This document shows positions 1-8,900 of a stretch of DNA of 37,588 nt, piece by piece; position 1 is the stretch's first letter; each line of letters begins with the position of its first letter. The notes under the pieces are model-generated. The model saw only the letters and a program-made list of their open reading frames with translations. It searched no databases and had not been told where the DNA came from. Origin of the DNA: Spirogloea muscicola (Eukaryota; Streptophyta; Zygnematophyceae; Spirogloeales; Spirogloeaceae); assembly GCA_009602725.1 (NCBI GenBank), contig WELB01000041.1, positions 582,582 through 620,169 of the forward strand, in the 5' to 3' direction. The position numbers and the translations under genes are program-made.

Positions 1-181
1 GAAGGTGCTCGCCCATTGAGAAGAGGGGCTGGCAAAGCCAACCCAAAAAGAATGGACAATGTTCAAAGCCAAAGAAAGAGGTGCTGAAAAAGGACTACAC
101 TACAAAGTGCAAGATGGTGCAGAGGGAGATGCAGATGGCTGCTCAGTATCCACGTGTGAGCAACAGCAGATCAGAGTAACT
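1..181 (-). mobile_element. 3' end of a non-LTR retrotransposon-like element (copy A)
   Basis: Read on the minus strand, this copy carries the last codons of an ORF ending SYSDLLLLTRGY-stop (143-181). About 140 bases of 3' untranslated sequence follow, ending near position 1 in a GGGCGAGCACCTTC-type tail. The same ORF end, UTR and tail recur at 2237-2710 and 4320-4585 on the same strand and at 4845-5098 on the other. No coding sequence resembling the element can be followed upstream beyond about 200, so it is strongly 5'-truncated. That is the usual outcome of target-primed reverse transcription. The family assignment is an inference from the truncation pattern and the ORF C-terminus, not from a reverse transcriptase domain, which is absent. 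Confidence 0.5.
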
Positions 182-605
182 CGGAGCAGGAGAAGCAATG
201 GGGATAGGTGCGCGTACGGGCTTGGCTTCTCGACGCTGGCAGCACGTCCGCCTCGAGTTTCGCCGCCCCGCCATGGCGGGCCTCGGCGGCTGAGCCAGCG
301 GGGAGGGAGGGTGGGAGGGCCCTCGTGGGGCGGGGCGGCGCCCGCCCGGTTGGCTGGCTAGCTGGGCCCCGCCCCGCCGCCATTGCGGCCGGCACCGGAC
401 GTGGGGCCCCGCTTGGCGCACAGTGAGCATGTGAGGGCCAGTGGCCCCCCCGCCCCCCCCACGTTCGTTCCTGCGCCGTCTTGTGTCGGCCTGTTTGGCA
501 GCAGGCTCAAGCTCAAGATTTGCACTAGAAAGGGAAACCCATAAAGCTGGGCGAGCTCTAGTTGGTGGGGAACGGCGCAGAGTCTGCCATCTGGTAGTTC
601 AGGTG
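182..605. other. GC-rich stretch without a supported gene
   Basis: This region is very rich in C and G (for example around 250-475), with short overlapping open frames on both strands that are low-complexity Arg/Pro/Ala text. I see no domain, no splice-supported frame and no RNA gene. It may be a CpG-rich former promoter, but nothing proves that. Confidence 0.4.
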
Positions 606-722
606 TCGATTAGCGACCTCTATACGCGGACACGTGGATACTGAGCGGGTCAACATTTGCAGCAGGTGAAGTACGTCATCACATGTGCTTGGCATCGTAC
701 TTGGCCACTTTGGCCTCCATGA
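606..722 (+). mobile_element. 3' end of a retrotransposon-like element, second UTR type (copy D)
   Basis: The plus strand reads SISDLYTRTRGY-stop at 606-644, the same ORF ending as the minus-strand copies. The sequence after the stop differs from theirs (TACTGAGCGGGTCAA, then GTGCTTGGCATCGTACTTGG). That 3' sequence recurs in diverged form at 2936-3040. So the element family seems to have at least two 3' UTR types sharing one protein C-terminus. Confidence 0.4.
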
Positions 723-884
723 TACACGCAAGTCCCACCACGTCGGGCCGGCCCGCCGCATGCCCCCGACGCTCGCCGCAACCGCTCCCTGCAGCCTGGT
801 AGCCGTGCCTTGCCGGCCGCCTCATCCCTCGGGCACGAAACAATGCGGCATGCTTGAGAATACAGCCAGCAAGGTACCTACAAT

Positions 885-932
885 GGAACAGCTCTTCCAA
901 GTTACGGCAAGGGCTGTGAGAGGCCAGCCCAA
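885..932 (+). repeat. Dispersed ~40-bp repeat, copy 1
   Basis: The core is CTCTTCCAAGTTACGGCAAG followed by GGCTGTGAGAGGCCAGCCC. Recognisable copies lie at 1716-1759, 2165-2201, 3210-3239, 3449-3482 and 5586-5612 on this strand, and inverted cores at 1166-1188 and 4290-4310. The GGCTGTGA..GGCCAGCCC half is a partial palindrome. Its origin is unknown. It is not obviously part of the retrotransposon-like 3' ends but is interspersed with them. Confidence 0.5.
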
Positions 933-1715
933 AAATGATGAAGCTTTCGACCTACAGATTTTATTTATGACTGTGTTAGCGGAAGCACAGGCTGGGCAAA
1001 CAAGGAGCTCTTGTGTCAGCACTAGAAAATCAAAGGAGTTGGGGGAGGAAGAGCACCCTGCTACGCAGACTGAGGCAAGAAAGTGGCTCTTGCCAAGAAG
1101 GGGTGGGCAGTGATATGAAAAAGCCAACCCATTAACGACGAAAGTGAGGGACTCCTCCACTCCTTGGGCTGGCCTTTCACAGCCACCGCCGCCTTTTTGA
1201 GCTGGCGTCTTACAGCATCGCCCCTTCAGAATGAGCTTTTTGTCCTTTCAGAGCCATCGCCGCTCGCTCTCCCTTCCTTTTCCTTGTCACAATTTTTTAC
1301 GATGGCCGTTCACAACTATCGCCCTCTTACATGGAGCTTCTTCTCTTCCACAATAGCTTCTTCCCGGGGCCGTCACCCTATTGTTGTCCACCCCTTCTGC
1401 GCTGGCCTGTTCTAGCCAATGCACCTTCTCTAGAGCAGCGAGCCTTCCGTCCTTGCTGCTAGTGGCTCCAAATCGGGGCTGTTGACAAACGCTTCCTGAA
1501 TGGCTATCCCTGACAGCCAATTCTTCCGTGATGGGTTTGGTTAGCCTTCCCTCTGCTGAGCCTTCCCTCTGGACCCTGTCGGTTCGTGTTGGGGCAGGCT
1601 CTTAAAGCCACCGCCTCCGTGCATGATGTGGTTATGCCGAAGAATGCCACGACCAATAAAATCTGATTGGCAAAAGGGTAGTGACTCCCACAAGAGTCAG
1701 GCGTGCAAGAGAGAA

Positions 1716-1759
1716 ACAGCTCTTCCAAAGTGAGGCAATAGCTTTGAGAGGCCAGCCCT
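1716..1759 (+). repeat. Dispersed ~40-bp repeat, copy 2
   Basis: It matches copy 1 over AACAGCTCTTCCAA, then A/G-variable sequence, then TTTGAGAGGCCAGCCCT. It lies about 135 bases upstream of the tRNA gene. Confidence 0.45.
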
Positions 1760-1892
1760 AACGAGAGAGATACTCCTCCAGCAGAGGGCGGATGGCTGTT
1801 CTTCGCCGGCCAATAAGGGAATACACAAGAACAACGGAGCAGCTTCAAGCTATTGAGTAGTAGGCTTGTTGCTCGACCGCCCGATGTATTGA

Positions 1893-1963
1893 GCACCAGT
1901 GGTCTAGTGGTAGAATAGTACCCTGCCACGGTACAGACCCGAGTTCGATTCTCGGCTGGTGCA
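1893..1963 (+). tRNA. tRNA-Gly (GCC anticodon)
   Basis: This is a 71-base cloverleaf. The acceptor stem GCACCAG pairs with CTGGTGC at the 3' end. The D arm contains TGGTCTAGTGGTAGAATAG, which is also the box A region of the internal Pol III promoter. The anticodon stem GTACC/GGTAC encloses loop CTGCCAC, with anticodon GCC at 1925-1927. The T arm contains GTTCGATTC (box B). There is no intron and no encoded CCA. A T4 run at 1986-1989, 22 bases downstream, is a plausible Pol III terminator. The sequence is close to the plant nuclear tRNA-Gly(GCC) consensus, so it looks functional despite the repeats around it. Confidence 0.96.
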
Positions 1964-1985
1964 GACGTGTGTACTCTAATCACTG

Positions 1986-1989
1986 TTTT
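1986..1989 (+). terminator. Candidate Pol III terminator of tRNA-Gly
   Basis: This is the first run of four T residues downstream of the tRNA gene. Its distance fits RNA polymerase III termination. Confidence 0.5.
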
Positions 1990-2164
1990 GTAGACGGTGA
2001 TCCCCCGGCCCGTCGTCCAATCTTGCATTGAACCCGGTTCAGTGTAGCTACAGAGAGAAAGAGGCGCTCGGTGCGCAAAATTTGATTTGGTGGCCAAGTC
2101 ATGCTAAAGAAGAATCGTTCTTGTACTATGTTACAAATGTAGGCCAAATGAAGAAGGAAATAAG

Positions 2165-2201
2165 TTCTTCCGATGTACGGCAGTGGCTGTGAAAGGCCAG
2201 T
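2165..2201 (+). repeat. Dispersed ~40-bp repeat, copy 3
   Basis: GTTCTTCCGATGTACGGCAG is followed by TGGCTGTGAAAGGCCAGTC. It is diverged from copy 1 but alignable along its whole length. It ends just before retrotransposon-like copy B. Confidence 0.4.
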
Positions 2202-2236
2202 CAGCACACGGTATTACAAAACAACATCGTTACAGA

Positions 2237-2710
2237 GAGGATCTCGCCCATGGAGAAGAGGGGCTGGCAAAGCCAACCCAAAAAGAATGGACAATGTCCA
2301 AAGCCAAAGAAAGAAGTGCTGGAAAAGGACTACACTACAAAGCACGAGACGGTGCGGAGGGAGATGCAGATGGATCCTCAGTATCCACGTGTGAGCAACA
2401 GCAGATTAGAATGACTCGAAGCGGGAAAAGCGGCACTCTGTCGAGACCTGGAAGCAGCAACCATAGCACGGCCAGCGCGCGCGTGGACTGCATGAGCCAA
2501 AGAGCGCTGCAGCGAGACTGCCAGCCTCATCTGAAAGACCTGCGAGAGGGAGCCGGCAGCATTGAAACCTGGCGAGCCCTGCCGCCGCTTGATGGCCTCC
2601 TGGGCAAGCCGCTGGAGGAGATCCAACCAGCCACTTCCGAAGGCCCCATGTACGTCAATGGCTAGTGCCGCAAAGGGATTGCCTGGAGGGTGGTCAGAGT
2701 ACTTGCGCTC
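2237..2710 (-). mobile_element. 5'-truncated non-LTR retrotransposon-like element (copy B, longest)
   Basis: This is the best-preserved copy. On the minus strand an open frame runs from about 2704 to 2378. It contains DHPPGNPFAALAIDVHGAFG, then LLQRLAQEAIKRRQG, then SLQRSLAHAVHARAGRAMVA, and ends SHSNLLLLTRGY-stop. About 140 bases of UTR follow to the tail near 2237. The pattern of a hydrophobic 'LAIDVHGA.G' block, a LLxRLAxxA helix and an Arg-rich helix resembles C-termini of algal LINE-type polyproteins that I know of. No catalytic reverse transcriptase or endonuclease motif is left. An in-frame TAG just upstream of the frame marks the 5' truncation or decay. Related fragments lie at 3723-3850 and 4516-4585. 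Confidence 0.5.
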
Positions 2711-2935
2711 CTAACTCCGAGTCGCCAAAGCGACTGCGTGCCCGACGAGCATCGCCGACTTCGCGGGGTTGACCGAATCAACGCAATCTGCAGTCACCAC
2801 ATCGTTACAGGGGAAAATGTAGCTTGTTAGCTGCAATCAGAATGTCTGACCATAGCGGTCCCTTCTGCCAGCCCCGCTTCTGTATTGGCAAGCACTTTCT
2901 TTCTTTTGGACCTACAGCCCCTACAATTATTCATG

Positions 2936-3040
2936 TTTTGACCCGTGATTACTGAGCGGGTCAATCTGCTGTAGGTTATGTAGGTCTTCAGATGTGCTTG
3001 CCTTCGTACTTGGCCGTTTAACCTTCGTTTGTTTCAAATA
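2936..3040 (+). mobile_element. Retrotransposon-like 3' end fragment (copy F, second UTR type)
   Basis: It shares GATTACTGAGCGGGTCAA and the later GTGCTTGCCTTCGTACTTGG block with copy D at 606-722, about 75% similar by eye. Only a 'RDY-stop' trace of the ORF end remains. Confidence 0.35.
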
Positions 3041-3209
3041 CACGAACTATTTCACTACAACCTTGGACCTACAGCCCCTGCAGCCCCTACAGCCCATGCC
3101 TCATATTTGAAAGAGCTCTAATCAATTGCACTTTGTCGGCTCTATCAGGACTGGTATCCACTTTCTCTTTCACAGCCCTCCGCGGCTTTCAGGACAGACT
3201 CTTCCAGCA

Positions 3210-3239
3210 GAGGGCGATGGCTGTGATCGGCCAGCCCAG
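3210..3239 (+). repeat. Dispersed ~40-bp repeat, copy 4
   Basis: GGCGATGGCTGTGATCGG followed by CCAGCCCAG matches the palindromic half of the repeat described at 885-932. Confidence 0.4.
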
Positions 3240-3448
3240 GGAATAGAAAGACGCTTCCACTAGTTGGCGATGGTTGTGAATAGCCGCCCAGGAAAAAGTA
3301 TGAAAATAGTTCGAAGGGGCCAGAACATTGCTAACGCACAGAGCAACATAAGAGGCCTCTGGATGCTCAATCCCCTAATGAGAAGCGACAGGTCGGAGAA
3401 ACTAGTCTCTGTGTAGCGGGTCCCCTGTCCATAGCCAGAAAAGCTTCC

Positions 3449-3482
3449 AAATTGACAGTAATGGCTGTGAGTGGCCAGCCCA
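3449..3482 (+). repeat. Dispersed ~40-bp repeat, copy 5
   Basis: AGCTTCCAAATTGACAGTAA is followed by TGGCTGTGAGTGGCCAGCCC. Both halves of the repeat are present. Confidence 0.45.
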
Positions 3483-3722
3483 ATAAGTGGACAAGGTCTG
3501 AAAGGGCCGGATGGCGCTAAGCAGGACACTAGTCTCCAAGACGTCTGCAAGTGGGCTCTTATTAACCTCTACTCATTAAGTAAGAGGTCAGTAAGAGGCT
3601 GCAGCCAAAGCATGACCAGCACGCAGATGAAACGCGTGTGCCTTGACAGCTACTGACAGACCCATACAATACGATACACCTGGGAGAGAGCCTGCCACGT
3701 TGATATCGGCCTGCTCATCTTA

Positions 3723-3850
3723 AAAGCAGCGGGAAATTGCGTTGCACGCAAGCCGATGCAGGAGCTCGAGCGACCGAGCGCCGGATGCCCCGTGGACGTC
3801 GATGGCGAGTGGGTAAAGAAGGAGTGGCTCTCCGAATGGGGGCAAGGGCT
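3723..3850 (-). mobile_element. Retrotransposon-like protein fragment (copy G)
   Basis: The minus strand reads PPFGEPLLLYPLAIDVHGAS followed by a LELLHRLACNAISRC block. It aligns with PPGNPFAALAIDVHGAF and LLQRLAQEAIKRR of copy B. Only this part of the ORF is present; the Arg-rich helix and the RGY-stop end cannot be found next to it. It is a decayed internal fragment. Confidence 0.45.
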
Positions 3851-4029
3851 GTCTATAACCAGCCGAACAACGAATTGACAAGGTAGAGAGAAGGCGCGCG
3901 GTGCGCATGAAAATGAAAAGGAGGCTATTTCGAGCCTTACAGAAGTCCTAGTAACGGGGCGATGAGCTGGCTAAAGGGGACGCTAATATTTTCAAGTAGG
4001 CACATACATACTGACATACATATCTGACA

Positions 4030-4210
4030 AGGGGGTAGTTTTCGTCCTCCGGCGGATGATCTGCATCTGCTTCCGGTCCTTCTGGATGCGCTTACTCTCT
4101 TGCTGTTCCTGCCGACGATTGATGGCCCGCCGTGGAGGTCCAGCCACCGACTGCCTGAAGAAAGCTTCCAGGAGGAAGCGGTGGCTGGGAGAAGAAGAAG
4201 AAAGTCGGAG
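4030..4210 (-). pseudogene. Unrecognised basic coding-like fragment
   Basis: One minus-strand frame reads FLLEAFFRQSVAGPPRRAI, then a strongly basic Gln/Lys/Arg-rich segment (RRQEQQESKRIQKDRK), then IIRRRTKTTPL. It is less repetitive than its surroundings and looks more like a real exon than a shadow frame. It has no start or stop of its own that makes a sensible gene, and lies among repeats. I do not recognise the family. It could be a captured exon, a decayed gene, or chance. Confidence 0.2.
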
Positions 4211-4319
4211 GGGCCTAAAGCACAATGACAGACAATTGGGAGAGCCACTTTCTGGCTTTTTGGCTCCTTGAGACCTTGTCCATTCCTTTGGGCTGGCCTC
4301 TCGCAGCCACCAGTCAATC

Positions 4320-4585
4320 GAAGAAAGTGCTTGCCAATAGAGAAGAGGGGTTGGCAAAGCCAGTCCAAAGAATGGACAATGTCCAAAGCCAAAGAAAGAG
4401 GTGCCGAAGTGGGACTACACTACAAACCACGGCAAAAAACACACGACGATGCAAAGGGAAGCTCAGTACCCGCGAGTGAGCAATTTCAGGTCGGAATAGC
4501 TGGCTGCAGGGAATGAGGCACTCCGCCGAGACCCAGAGGCGGCGACTATAGCACGGCTTGCTCGCGTGTGGACGGCGTGGGCAAG
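4320..4585 (-). mobile_element. 5'-truncated retrotransposon-like element (copy C)
   Basis: The minus strand holds LAHAVHTRASRAIVAASGSR (4516-4585), matching the Arg-rich block of copy B. It then ends SYSDLKLLTRGY-stop at 4463-4501, followed by about 140 bases of UTR ending in a GGCAAGCACTTTCTTC tail near 4320. UTR identity to copies A and B is high in the stretch 4345-4425. The segment linking to 4583-4685 is a second, inverted-family UTR (see the foldback entry). Confidence 0.5.
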
Positions 4586-4685
4586 AAGAAAGTGCTCGCC
4601 CATTGATAGGGGCTGGAAAAAGTCAGCCCGAAAAAGAATGAACAGAGTACGAGAAGAGGGCCAGGGGAAGCGCTAAGAAAAACAA
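4583..4685 (-). repeat. Left arm of a foldback (inverted) repeat
   Basis: This arm is nearly the reverse complement of 4978-5097. On the minus strand both read CTTAGCGCTTCCCCTGGCC, then CTCGTACTCTGTTCATTC, then the GGGCGAGCACTTTCTTC tail. About 290 bases separate the arms. The arms are themselves 3' UTRs of the retrotransposon-like family, so the structure is best explained by two insertions in opposite orientation. Confidence 0.6.
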
Positions 4686-4844
4686 GCACACAAAGCGCGG
4701 CCAGAAGGCTCACTTCGCTGCTGCCTCCGGCCTCCGGCACCTGTTGTGGCTCTTTGGTTTTTCTCCATTCTTTTTTGCTGGCTTCTGCCAGCTCCTCTTC
4801 TCTATGGGCGAGCTCCTCTCTGGCTCTGGCCAGGGGACCCACTT

Positions 4845-5098
4845 CCAGGAGCCTAGCATCTCTGCTCTGCGGCTGCTTAGCAGGGGTTACTGACTTTTTG
4901 GGCTGGCTTTTCCAGGAGCCCAGCATCTCTGATCTGCGGCTGCTTAGCAGGGGTTACTGAGTGTCTCGTAGCAGCTTTGTTTCTGTTACTTAGCGCTTCC
5001 CCTGGCCCCCTTCTCCTTCTCGTACTCTGTTCATTCTTTTTCGGGCTGGTTGTTCCAGCCCCTATTCTCAATGGGCGAGCACTTTCTTCTTCTTTTCC
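4845..5098 (+). mobile_element. Plus-strand retrotransposon-like 3' end with internal 67-bp duplication (copy E)
   Basis: The ORF end occurs twice in tandem, as SISALRLLSRGY-stop at 4855-4893 and SISDLRLLSRGY-stop at 4922-4960, in a 67-base period starting at CCAGGAGCC. About 137 bases of UTR follow, ending in GGGCGAGCACTTTCTTCTTC at 5075-5095. The UTR length after the stop matches copies A, B and C, which supports a common element. The UTR is also the right arm of the foldback. Confidence 0.5.
5025..5093 (+). repeat. 69-bp perfect direct repeat, first copy
   Basis: Positions 5025-5093 and 5225-5293 are identical and exactly 200 bases apart. The unit is the distal part of the retrotransposon-like 3' UTR with its TTC-rich tail. 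Between them (5100-5222) lie further diverged UTR pieces reading GGGCTGGCTTTGCCAGCCCC. Perfect identity implies a recent duplication or gene conversion. Confidence 0.85.
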
Positions 5099-5224
5099 AG
5101 CCCCTATCCTCGGCTTCTCATTCTTCGGCTTTGGACATTGTCCATTCTTTTTGGGCTGGCTTTGCCAGCCCCTCTTTCTTTATGGGCGAGCCTTCTTCTA
5201 TCCTCAATGGGCAAGCACTTTCTT

Positions 5225-5293
5225 CTCTGTTCATTCTTTTTCGGGCTGGTTGTTCCAGCCCCTATTCTCAATGGGCGAGCACTTTCTTCTTCT
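5225..5293 (+). repeat. 69-bp perfect direct repeat, second copy
   Basis: This is identical to 5025-5093. It is the last element-derived sequence before the GC-rich zone ahead of the EMB8-CAAX gene. Confidence 0.85.
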
Positions 5294-5964
5294 GGCCGCG
5301 CTTGCCTTCTGAACTGGTCTCCACGGTGGCGCCGCGTGACGGGCCTGCTTCCGCGACAGTTGGCGGGGGCTGGCGACGTGGCCAAGCAGGGAGGGGACCC
5401 GGGAGCAGCTCTTACGAGAGTACTTGGCCATTTGGCCTACATTTTTCTTCTTACGTGAGAGAAGGTGCGCGCGGTGCGCATGAAATGCGCATATCTTCGT
5501 GGAAGGATTGGGAATTGTATCCCGAAACCCTGCCCACAAGCGAATGATGAAGACCAGAGAGAGCCGGGCTAGGATCAGCTCGGCTTCCAGAGTGAGGCGA
5601 TGGCCGTCGGCCCCTGATAAGTACAAAGGCAAGCACATTGGCAGATGTTTGGGAAAGTGGAGTGTGTATTTAGTGATGGAGCTGAGCGGCCAAGTACAGA
5701 CGCAAAGCACAGGCAAGTACAAGAACATAAGAAGAAGAGAAATCACAAAGAGGGAAGCGGCTGCTGATATTAAAAAATCGGAGAAATCACAAAGAGGGAG
5801 AGAGGAGGGCAGTGGCAAGCGGGCCAGGCCCATGGGAAGTTGACCCCTTGCCTGCGTCGCCGCCGCCGCCGCCGCCGTCGCTGCGAGCGATGGCGGGCTA
5901 GCGCCGCCGCAGCGGGCGCCGGAGCTGCGCCTCGGCGAGGCCGCAGGCCGGCGCCTCGCGAGGC
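5294..5964. other. Region upstream of the EMB8-CAAX gene
   Basis: No supported gene is seen. It contains one more degenerate dispersed repeat (5586-5612), a near-duplicate of GAGAAATCACAAAGAGGGA at 5737-5755 and 5781-5799, and a (GCC)n tract at 5854-5880. It probably holds the promoter and 5' UTR of the gene starting near 5965, but no specific element can be named. Confidence 0.4.
5854..5880. repeat. (GCC)n microsatellite
   Basis: GCC/CGC triplet run upstream of the first exon of the EMB8-CAAX gene. Similar tracts precede or border other gene starts at 27502-27532, 27917-27963 and 37551-37588. Confidence 0.8.
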
Positions 5965-8900
5965 ATGGTCGCTGCNTTCCCGGCGCTGCGGGGCCGAGGC
6001 CGAGGCAGGCGCCGGGGAGGCACTCGACGGGGCGCCCGCCCCGCGGCAACCGTGAGCCTGGGAGCGCCGCTAGACGGCCTGGCGGCGCTGCTGGCCCAGC
6101 CTTCGGGAGCGGCGGCGGCAACGGCGGCGGTGGCGGCGCTGGCCGGGGGCCTGACGGCGCTCGGCAGGGCGGGGCTGTCACGGCCAAGGACCGCCGAGCT
6201 GCCAGACATGGGCCACAGCAATCCTGACGGCAATGAGCACCACAATAGTGGCACTGGCAGTCGGCCTGGTGGCACAAATGGTGGGCCTTTGGAGCCAACA
6301 AGCGCTGGTTTCGTTGATTCTCCAGCTCCAGTTGCAGAGCTTCGTAGCGGCTCGGTAAAGGAGCCCGTTGGGGAGGAGGCTGGCAGCCATGGCGGCAGCA
6401 GCGGTAGCAGTAACGGCGGAGGACCGGCGGCGGCAGTGCCAGCAGCAGCGGCAGGCAGTGCCGACGTCCTGGCGGCGACTACACCCTTCAATGCCTTTGT
6501 CTTTGCTCGCTGCCCATCCCTCCACCACTGCCGCAGTGGCAATGGTGACAAGGACGGCGATGACCTTGGCGGGCTGCCGCCGCTCCGCCTGCAGCGGCGG
6601 TGCCTGTGGGCTAACGATGGCGGGGCTGTGGCGCTTGACTGGCCTGCGGACCTTCCACTTTCCAGTGATTGCGGCTTGGAGCCGACGCTGCTGCTTGTGC
6701 CGGGCACGCCAGCAGGCAGCGCCGACCCCGCTGCGCAGGCCCTCGCTGCTGCTGCGCGTGCCCGCGGCTTCTTCCCAGCCATCCTCAACCTCCGCGGTGC
6801 AGGCCGCAGCCCCGTGACGAACGCGCGGTGCGAGTGACTGTCGTCCACCCTGAGGTCACTGGTCCAAGATCCGCACGGTTGTATCTTACTGATGGATTGA
6901 ACCAGTATTGTCATAAACGAGTATCGTTCCTAAACGCCTCTCTCTTGTGCTGCCAACCACGGTGTGCTGCTCTTTCTGCCTCTCATATAAGGGGCATCCC
7001 CTCACCTCTTCCCCACTCCTCCATGCTCTGTGTGTGTGTCTATTCTTGCGCACAGCCTCATGTCAGCGACAGACAGTGGCGACATCTTGCTGGCGGCCAA
7101 GCACCTTGCAGCAGCCCGCCCGTACTGTCTCGTGCTGGGCGCCGGCTGGGGCTTGGGCGCCAACGTGCTCGCGAAATACCTTGCCGAGAAAGGCGTTGCA
7201 TCGCAGCTGGCCGCCGCCGTGTCCTTTGACAACCCATTCGACCTGGCAACCCTGGCAGCGAGCATCGCAGCCGAGGGCGATGCCGCTCGGGCCGAGGACG
7301 AGGCGCTCGGCTGCGCTATGGCGGAGCTGCTCGCTGAGCACCGAGTGAGCGGCAACTCCCTCCCTCTGCTGCAGCTCCAGCAGTGCCAGCAGCTACATAT
7401 CTCATTTCTCATCTCTTGCTAATGTGGGACACGCATGGCTGCCCTCTAGCAGATGCTTTTTGAGGGTCGAGGGGGCACAGTCGACCTGGCCGGCGGCCTC
7501 GCGGCGCGCTCACTGTCAGACTTCGATGCGGCTGTCACCGCCGGCGCGCTGGGTCATTTCTCGTTGCATGAGTACCATCATACCGCGAGCTGCGGTCCGC
7601 TGCTGCGCGATGTTGCCACCCCCCTCCTCTGCCTGCAGGTGCGCTTTGGAATACAAGGCAACATGTGTGAGCTAGACCTGAGTCTTTGTCTTACTTGCTC
7701 ACAACTTTTATCCTTTTCTAAGACAGTATATATCTCCAGTACTCCAGCTCTCTAAGCCTGTACTCTCGTTCCCCTCATTCATCCTTACTGCCCAGCTTCT
7801 AGCTGTACATTAAGCAGGCGCAGCTTTAGGATGCAGCAGGCATTTGCTCTGTGCAAGATTGAGAGCATAGCACCGATGGCCTCACCGCAGCATTCTGAGG
7901 TCAGCTTGCTGATTGCTATATTGTGCTGGCAGGATCCTGGCGCGCCGCTGGCGCTAACAGCGGGCATTTCCTGGGAGGCCATTGCCGCCAATCCCTGCGT
8001 CGCGGTTGTGGCTGAAGCCCCGGCTTCAGCGCTTCGAGACGTGCTGGCCTTGGAGGTTAGCAGATACTTAAATCTCACTTATACTGAGGCTTGGGTAATA
8101 TAAGATTGTACCCACATCTTTCTGGAACTTCTTGAGCAAGGTCGTGCAGCACCGCCGCACTATGGAGCAGCTTTGCAGCCTGAGTTGCCCACACCCAAAT
8201 CATGAGAAGTTAGAAATTTACTATAAGCTAACCTGCTTAAGACACTGGCAGCCCAACGGTGTAATATTTGTGATATCCTGGTTGGCTGATGCAGCGCTGT
8301 GTCTTGGCGGTTGCCTGTGCCAGTGGCTGGCGGCTGTAGAGGTGGCGCTGCTAAAGCACAAGGATCCTCGCACAGATGCGAAGCTGGCCGTCATTGAGGG
8401 CATTGCACAGGATGCTGGCCAAGTGGGCGAGAGGCTTGGGGCAGTACAAGAGGGGAAGGAGGAGCAAGAGCAGGAGCAGATATCTGGCGTGGATCTGTCG
8501 CCGTCTGGTGGTGAGTTGGGGCAAGGCGAGGCAGAGCTGGCGGCAGATGGAGAGGCCGAGGGCTCTCCAGAGGTTGCAGTTGTGGGAGAGGAGGAGGAGC
8601 AGGAGGAAGAGGAGGAGGAGGTGGTGGTTGAGGAGGAGGGGGAGGAGGCAGTGGAGGAGGAGGAGGAGGAGGTGGAGGGTGTGGAGGAGGAGGAGGAGGA
8701 GGAGGAGGAGGAGGAGGAAGATGAGGAGGAGACTGGACAACTGGAGGAGGAGGTGAGGCACCGGGAGAAGATGGAGCAGGAAGGAGCAAAGGAGGGAGGG
8801 CGTCGGCTCCAGCCCAGCAAGTCTGTTGATACCACAGCCGGCGAGGCGGCAGCCACCGAAGGCCGGTCACCTGTGGTGGCAAAAGCTGATGCGGAGGATG

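Noticed and set aside
685-1113. 142-residue plus-strand frame
   Set aside because: It covers a retrotransposon-like 3' end and a dispersed repeat, with no conserved text.
1504-2097. 197-residue minus-strand open frame
   Set aside because: It runs antisense through the tRNA-Gly gene; the 'PAENRTRV' text is the well-known false peptide from antisense tRNA. No domain or splice support.
5499-5843. 114-residue plus-strand frame rich in Arg and Lys
   Set aside because: No family recognised, contains an internal near-duplicate, and no codon or splice signal argues for it.
5898-6914. 338-residue minus-strand frame
   Set aside because: GC-rich shadow of the first EMB8-CAAX exon. It crosses the N and has no recognisable domain.
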